From positions 2,482,155 through 2,546,154 of the forward strand of contig NC_079205.1 of the NCBI RefSeq assembly GCF_026745355.1: a stretch of DNA of 64,000 nucleotides, given 5' to 3'. Of the stretch, positions 59,387 to 64,000 are shown piece after piece. This DNA is from Beta vulgaris subsp. vulgaris. Taxonomy: Eukaryota > Streptophyta > Magnoliopsida > Caryophyllales > Amaranthaceae. The notes beneath the pieces were generated by a model. The model saw nothing but the letters and a program-made list of their open reading frames with translations. It was not told where the DNA came from and searched no databases. Made by a program: the position numbers and the translations under genes. Within the stretch, counting starts at the first letter, position 1. Each line of letters begins with the position of its first letter.

Positions 59387-59481
59387 TGAGATGCCAAAAT
59401 AAGTATAAGGTGGTACCAAAGTTTAATTAAATTGGTACCAAAATGGCAAAATAGAGTCACTGTAATACCAATACCAAAGTA

Positions 59482-59674
59482 CTTCCTCCTTTACATTTTT
59501 TATCGTGGGAGGTTTCACATTACTTGCTACATTTTCTTTTTAGGCAATAAACTCTCTCTATTTCTCTCCTCTCACATGGATCCCTTTTCTTTTTACTCTC
59601 TACCTCTCTTCTCCAAATATTGTCTAAGAGTCCATGAATTAAAAAATGTAGCGAGTAATATGAAACGGATGAAG
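59482..59674. mobile_element. Stowaway-like MITE
   Basis: Left CTTCCTCCTTTACATTTTTT and an inverted right end ...AAACGGATGAAG with TA flanks, 193 bp. The interior includes cttgctacattttc and its inverse. Confidence 0.6.
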
Positions 59675-59827
59675 TAACTCTTACTTGTTACCAAAGTGTT
59701 AATTTGGTAACAAAGTATACTGATTTAACTGAATTATGATACCAACTTATACTTACTTTGATACCTCCAACTTATAAAATTACTTTGCTATCATTTTGAC
59801 GTCTCCCTATCAGTTTATCAAATAGTA

Positions 59828-60448
59828 CTCCCTCTGCTTTTATCTATTTGCTACATTTTGATTTACACAAGAATTTAGGAGATGTCCTTTTCATTCTTTT
59901 TTAGTGTACTTTTGACCTTTTAGCATTAAATAAGGTAAAGAAAGGGGAAAAGGTAGTACTTTTTGGTGGAAGAAGAGCGGAAACAAATATAATATTGTTA
60001 CTTTTTGGTAGGCCAAGTCTCCTAATAAAGAAATAATGTAGCAAATACTCCTTCCGTTCCAAAATATAGTTCTCATTTTCCTTTTTTTACGGTAATTTAT
60101 GTAAGTAGAATATAAGAGGGATAATAAAGATATTTTGTTTATTTAAATAAATGTTGTATGGGAAAAGATGTTTTTAGGAGAGAGAATGGAGAATAATTGG
60201 TGAAAGAGCATTAATTGTAACATTTTGGTTAAATAAACAAAGGAAAAAACAACATTCAAGAAGCAAATAAATGATGGGACACGATTTTTCTAGACAAAAT
60301 ACGGAAAAATGTGGAACTAAATATAAAAATGGAAACTATATTTTGGGAAACCAAAAATGGAAATGGGAACTATATTTTGGAACGGAAAGAGCATAAAAAA
60401 AAGCAATCATTTTTGAAAAATGTAGCAAATAAATAAAATCAGAGGGAG
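59828..60448. mobile_element. Stowaway-like MITE hosting a second, nested one
   Basis: Outer ends CTCCCTCTGCTTTTATCTAT and inverse ...AATCAGAGGGAG, with TA on both sides. It is interrupted at 60048-60392 by an element of another subfamily, so the outer one is older. Confidence 0.75.
60048..60392. mobile_element. nested Stowaway-like MITE
   Basis: Starts CTCCTTCCGTTCCAAAATAT and ends with the inverse (ctatattttggaacggaaag), inside the element at 59828-60448. A relative, with gttctcatttctatttttcag in place of this copy's version, lies at 61656-61997. Confidence 0.75.
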
Positions 60449-60453
60449 TACCA

Positions 60454-60522
60454 ATACTTCTTTGAAAACTGTGTAAGGCAAACAAACGACAACCTTGCAA
60501 TGCTAGAGATTAAAAGCTTCAC
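60454..60522 (-). pseudogene. fragment of DUF3537 exon 1
   Basis: The translation on the minus strand reads SSIARLSFVCLTQFSKKY, which matches SSIATLSFLCLTHFSRKY of copy B exon 1 and SSIATLSFVCISQFVRKY of copy A. About 70 bp remain. Both sides are abutted by MITE or unrelated sequence. It is a third, dead copy in the same local family and orientation as genes A and B. Confidence 0.75.
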
Positions 60523-60779
60523 TCCTTCGTATTCCGTATATTTTACTGTTTCATATCTTTCTTTTCAGTTTCATACTATTCCTACCTCACCTAACTTCAT
60601 CTCTTTCTCTCCCTCTTATGCACACATGACACACACACATTATATTTCTGGTTTTTGTCAATTTATCTCTCTATTTTTCTAAGTGAAAGAATTATATTAA
60701 TTAAGCAAGAAGAAGTTTCAAGTGGTTTAATTCGTGTTGAAGATAGAACTAGATAGTGAAGATTTAAACATATTATTCA

Positions 60780-63700
60780 ATGGGTGACAATGACAAGTAT
60801 AGTAGTCATACCAATGGCTTTGCAAGCACCATGAAACCTACCATGACAGACAATGACTCCAACTTCATTTATCTCAAGTTTGTCAATCAGGTTTTATTTC
60901 TATCCTTCTCTTTAATCTTCTCTACGTACGAGTATAATTTCCTTATACTTCTTCCGTTCCATAATAAGTGAAACATATAAATTGGGCACAAGATTTAATA
61001 AACGTCACTTTCAAAAGCCAAAAAATCATAAAATACCCTTTTTATTATCAAATGAATGAGAGAGAAAAACAAACTATACAAGTTTGTGATGGGCACTTTT
61101 GTCATTTTGTCACTTTCTTTTATCTATTTAAGGTATGTTTCACTTATTTTGAAACGTTCTAAAATAGTAAGTGTTTCAGTTATTATGGAACGGAGGAAGT
61201 GTAATACTTCCTCCGTTTCTTAATAAGTGTAACATAGAGAAAGTGGGAGAATACCAAGTAATGTAGAGAGAGAAAGTTGGGACCACAATAAAGTAGAGTA
61301 ATTCAAGTGATGAAACAAAAAAGTTGTGATCCCCTCTTGCTTTTTAGTGGCATATTTGTAATAATATTGAAATTTTTTTACCATTTTGAGCTTGGTTGCA
61401 CTTATTGTGACTATTCCAAATAAGGAAAATGTTGCACTTATTAACAAACGGAGGTAGTATATATTAGGTAAATATATTATTAGTATTATATTTAGTTTAT
61501 GATATGTTTAGAAAACGTTCTCTTCGTTTTCCAATTTTTCATTGTTTAGTTGAGCAAGAAATTTTAAAAAAAATATTATTATTTTATAAATATTTTCTTC
61601 CAAAATTTAAATGAAAATCATTTTCCTTTACTCTTCATTTTTCCTTCTCAACTTAACCGTCCGTCCCAAAATATAGTTCTCATTTCTATTTTTCAGGGTA
61701 ATTTATGCAAGTAGAATTTAAGATGGATAGTAAAGATTTTTTGTTTATTTAAATAAATGTTGTATGGAAAAAGATGATTTTAGAAGAGAGAGTAGATAAT
61801 AATTGGTGAAATAAGCATTAATTGTAACATTTTGGCTGAATAAACAAAGAAAAAAATAAATGTCAAGAAGAAAATAAATGACGAGACACGGTTTTTCTAG
61901 ACAAATTACGGAAAAATGTGAAATAAAATATGAAAATGGAAACTATATTTTAGAATACTCAAAATAGAAATAAGAACTATATTTTGAAACAAAAGAGTAA
62001 TATTTATTTGTGTTTTCAATGGGAAAATATTATTAAGTCATGCTAGTATTATTCTTTAGTTTTATAGTGTTTGAATTAATTATAAGTAGGTAGGTAATAA
62101 TGTAATAAATGATAGATGAATTTATTATAAAATGGGTGTACGTAGAAAGATAAAGCAACTCATCTGAAGGTGGTACGAAATGCAAAGTTACAAAAGGCGT
62201 TTGACCAGTATTGCAAGCATCATCACTTGGAAATTGGGGCTCCTCGCTTCTTCTACGGAGATGGAACCCGCTTACCAGGCTATGTCTCGCCACTCGATGT
62301 ACTACCATCTATCTTCTCTTCTTTTTTAAGCGTCAGCTTCAGCATTTACTTCCTCCGTCTTTTTTAGTTGCTATATTTACTTTAGTAACACAGACGAATA
62401 AAATATATGGAGACCATTGAAAAATAGATCAACAAAGCATATAGTAGTTGTTTTTTGGTATACTGAAGACAAAATAAGGGTATAAAAGTAAATAATATGT
62501 GGGTATTACATATTAAAAGTTGAAATATTTGAGAAATGTAACAACTAAAATGAGACATGTTTAAATGATATTTCATCCGTCGCATAATATAGTGCTTACC
62601 TCTCATTTTTTTACAAGAATTAAGAAAAATGGAAGGAGTTTTAAGATTTCACAAAAACATATATTTAAGTAAATGTTTTTGGATACTTTTTGTCTTGGAA
62701 TTAGTTTTTTTCTTCTTTTTCCTTTAAAAAAAAAATGAATGAGCAATAAATGTTTCTTGGAATGGTGTAAAACAATAAATAGGGGCGCACATATTTTAAA
62801 AGAAAGGTAGGGGTATTTTGGAAAGTTTTATGTAGGAATGAAGGATAATTTAGTCCAAATAAATTGATAAAAAGGAAAATAGGCACAACATTTTGGGACA
62901 CCCAAAAAGGAATGCAAGCACTATATTATGGGACGGAGGAAGTAAAACATAGTAACTAAAAAAAGAAAGAGGGAGTAATTATTGAGTCATTTACTTGATT
63001 TCATTATCTCATATACTCCATCATTCTCTTAATGAATTTTGTTTTTTTTTCTTCGAAGTCAAATTTTATAAATTCTGACCACAAAAATTCACCAAAATAT
63101 AATGAATGTGTAATTTCAAGATATTAACTTTTTATAGTTGTTATCAATAGTCCAATACATATGGACATATAGAAAACTGATCAGAAACTAAGACAGAAAA
63201 GTCTAATAAGGGAGAGAGTGCACAAGGAGTATTACTTATGAGTTTAACATCATACTCCCTCGGTATCTAAATTCTTGTTACTTGCTATACTGTTATAGGC
63301 ACAAGTGTAGGAAATGAGATAAAGTGTGGTAAGTGGTGGAGATTGGAGACCGTAATTCTATGGGAAAAATGACAAAAAATAGAGGAAATATTAAGACTTT
63401 TTAGTATACTATGGATTACGCCAAATAAAGAAATATAATAAGTTAAAAAAAATTATCTATAAAAGTGTAACAAACAAAAAGAAATGGTAGAAATATACAA
63501 ACTCTTGCAATATGTGGACATTTAATTCTAGACTGTTTAGCTTTGTACTAGGCTTTTAGCTAGTGTGCCCTGGCTGCAGGTTAATTGTCTAGCGAGAGTT
63601 GATTTCAAACCAATTATCTTTCCTAAAAAAAATACAAACTCCTATTAGGTTGCTACTAGTAGAGTAGTAGTGTACTAATTATTGTTGCCACAAAAAAATA

Positions 63701-63878
63701 CTACTATTTACTAGCTCATGAGTGCATCAATAATAGGTAAAACTTTACTCTCTATTTAGTACAGTTTTTGGTGATTCCACTTTAATTTGTAATATCAATA
63801 ATGCAGCTGCAACTTCCGGATGGAGCTGAAATTCACGTCTTCACTGAGATGAATGGAGGTGCTCCAATTTCTTGTTAG
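60780..63878 (+). CDS. divergent SUMO-like protein
   Basis: Exons 60780-60890, 62146-62298 and 63807-63878 join in frame to 111 aa. The first 28 residues are a polar leader ending TDNDS. A ubiquitin-like fold follows. NFIYLKFVNQ aligns with the first strand of SUMO, and the next 23 residues fit the SUMO segment up to its conserved AYC (here QYC) in register. GAPRFFYGDGTRLPG is the counterpart of the F-x-F-(D)G-R-R-L segment, and LDLQLPDGAEI is the counterpart of the PDELEMEDGDEI segment. The C-terminus is MNGGAPISC: a di-glycine at 105-106 plus a 5-residue tail, as in SUMO precursors cut by ULP proteases. Known SUMOs carry TGG here, so the family member is divergent. It could be an expressed atypical SUMO or a decaying copy. 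No stop or frameshift breaks it. Confidence 0.62.
60948..61199. mobile_element. Stowaway-like MITE in SUMO-like intron 1
   Basis: CTTCTTCCGTTCCATAATAA and inverse ...TTATTATGGAACGGAGGAAG. The left flank is TA and the right flank is slightly altered. Confidence 0.75.
61207..61457. mobile_element. Stowaway-like MITE in SUMO-like intron 1, related to EHD intron 2 copy
   Basis: CTTCCTCCGTTTCTTAATAA and inverse ...AACAAACGGAGGTAG with TA flanks. It shares attccaaataaggaaaatg and aacaaaaaagttgtgatccc with the element at 32874-33100 in opposite orientation. Confidence 0.8.
61656..61997. mobile_element. Stowaway-like MITE in SUMO-like intron 1
   Basis: Starts CCGTCCGTCCCAAAATATAG and ends ...TTTTGAAACAAAAGAG before TA. 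Close relative of the nested element at 60048-60392. Confidence 0.65.
62349..62975. mobile_element. Stowaway-like MITE in SUMO-like intron 2, hosting another
   Basis: Outer ends CTTCCTCCGTCTTTTTTAG and inverse ...AAAAAAGAAAGAGGGAG with TA flanks, split by the nested copy at 62571-62942. Confidence 0.65.
62571..62942. mobile_element. nested Stowaway-like MITE
   Basis: TTTCATCCGTCGCATAATAT and inverse ...ATATTATGGGACGGAGGAAG with TA flanks, inside the element at 62349-62975. Same subfamily as 58221-58583. Confidence 0.75.
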
Positions 63879-64000
63879 TTGCTACAATACTTAGCTACCA
63901 CTATCTATTTAATTCCTTCCAAGGGACAGGAATATTTATTTTCAGCAACTTTCTTTTTTGTTCTTAATGATTTTAGTTAATGTATGAACATATAAGTTAG
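63879..64000. other. 3' flank of the SUMO-like gene
   Basis: Non-coding to the window end. Probably the 3' UTR of the plus-strand gene. Nothing else recognised. Confidence 0.4.

Noticed and set aside
59760..59827. Extension of the DUF3537 fragment across the MITE (TTTGATAAACT match)
   Set aside because: Only about 11 bases match, which is within chance for this composition.

Overview
The window is plant nuclear DNA. Its genes have many short GT..AG introns, two encode plastid-imported photosynthesis proteins, and the AT-rich spacers and introns are crowded with Stowaway, hAT, Mutator, Harbinger, copia, TRIM, LINE and SINE-like sequences. Protein similarities point to a core eudicot. Amaranthaceae (a spinach or beet relative) is a guess, not a demonstrated assignment. 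I built all gene models by reading splice sites, and each CDS closes in frame across its exons.

Layout. 1-1833 (-): CSP41a, the plastid stem-loop RNA-binding endonuclease, with its 3' end cut off by the window edge. 2601-5966 (-): LHCA5, a photosystem I antenna protein. The two upstream regions share an identical 17-bp element carrying a GATAAG I-box core. 8082-10203 (+): a GDSL esterase/lipase. 10629-11751 (-): a 100-aa SWIB/MDM2-domain protein. 13473-18613 (-): dihydroxy-acid dehydratase, with a leader intron. 19850-25087: a repeat-rich gap holding a gene-capturing Mutator-like element, a Harbinger-like insertion nested in it, and a duplicated 3' end of the next gene. 25088-34177 (-): an EH-domain dynamin-like ATPase (EHD) in 16 exons, with several transposons in its introns. 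35163-39426: a copia element with identical 172-bp LTRs and a broken, truncated pol. 39490-40693: a second Mutator-like element of the same family. 41467-46665 and 53560-57002 (-): a tandem pair of DUF3537 multi-pass membrane proteins. 46917-53000: relics of hAT, LINE, SINE-like and TRIM elements. 60780-63878 (+): a divergent SUMO-like gene in three exons, embedded in a pile of Stowaway MITEs.

The genes do not form one pathway. The plastid group (CSP41a, LHCA5, dihydroxy-acid dehydratase) is housekeeping or light-related. EHD acts in endocytosis, and the DUF3537 pair is a local gene expansion with a third, fragmentary copy near 60.5 kb.

The least ordinary items are: (1) two Pack-MULE-like elements of one family, one carrying a LEA5/SAG21-type start exon and the other the promoter and first exon of a calcium-dependent protein kinase; (2) a divergent SUMO-like gene that keeps its di-glycine; (3) a Mutator-type fold-back element with an array of six near-perfect palindromes in an EHD intron; and (4) the shared promoter element of CSP41a and LHCA5.
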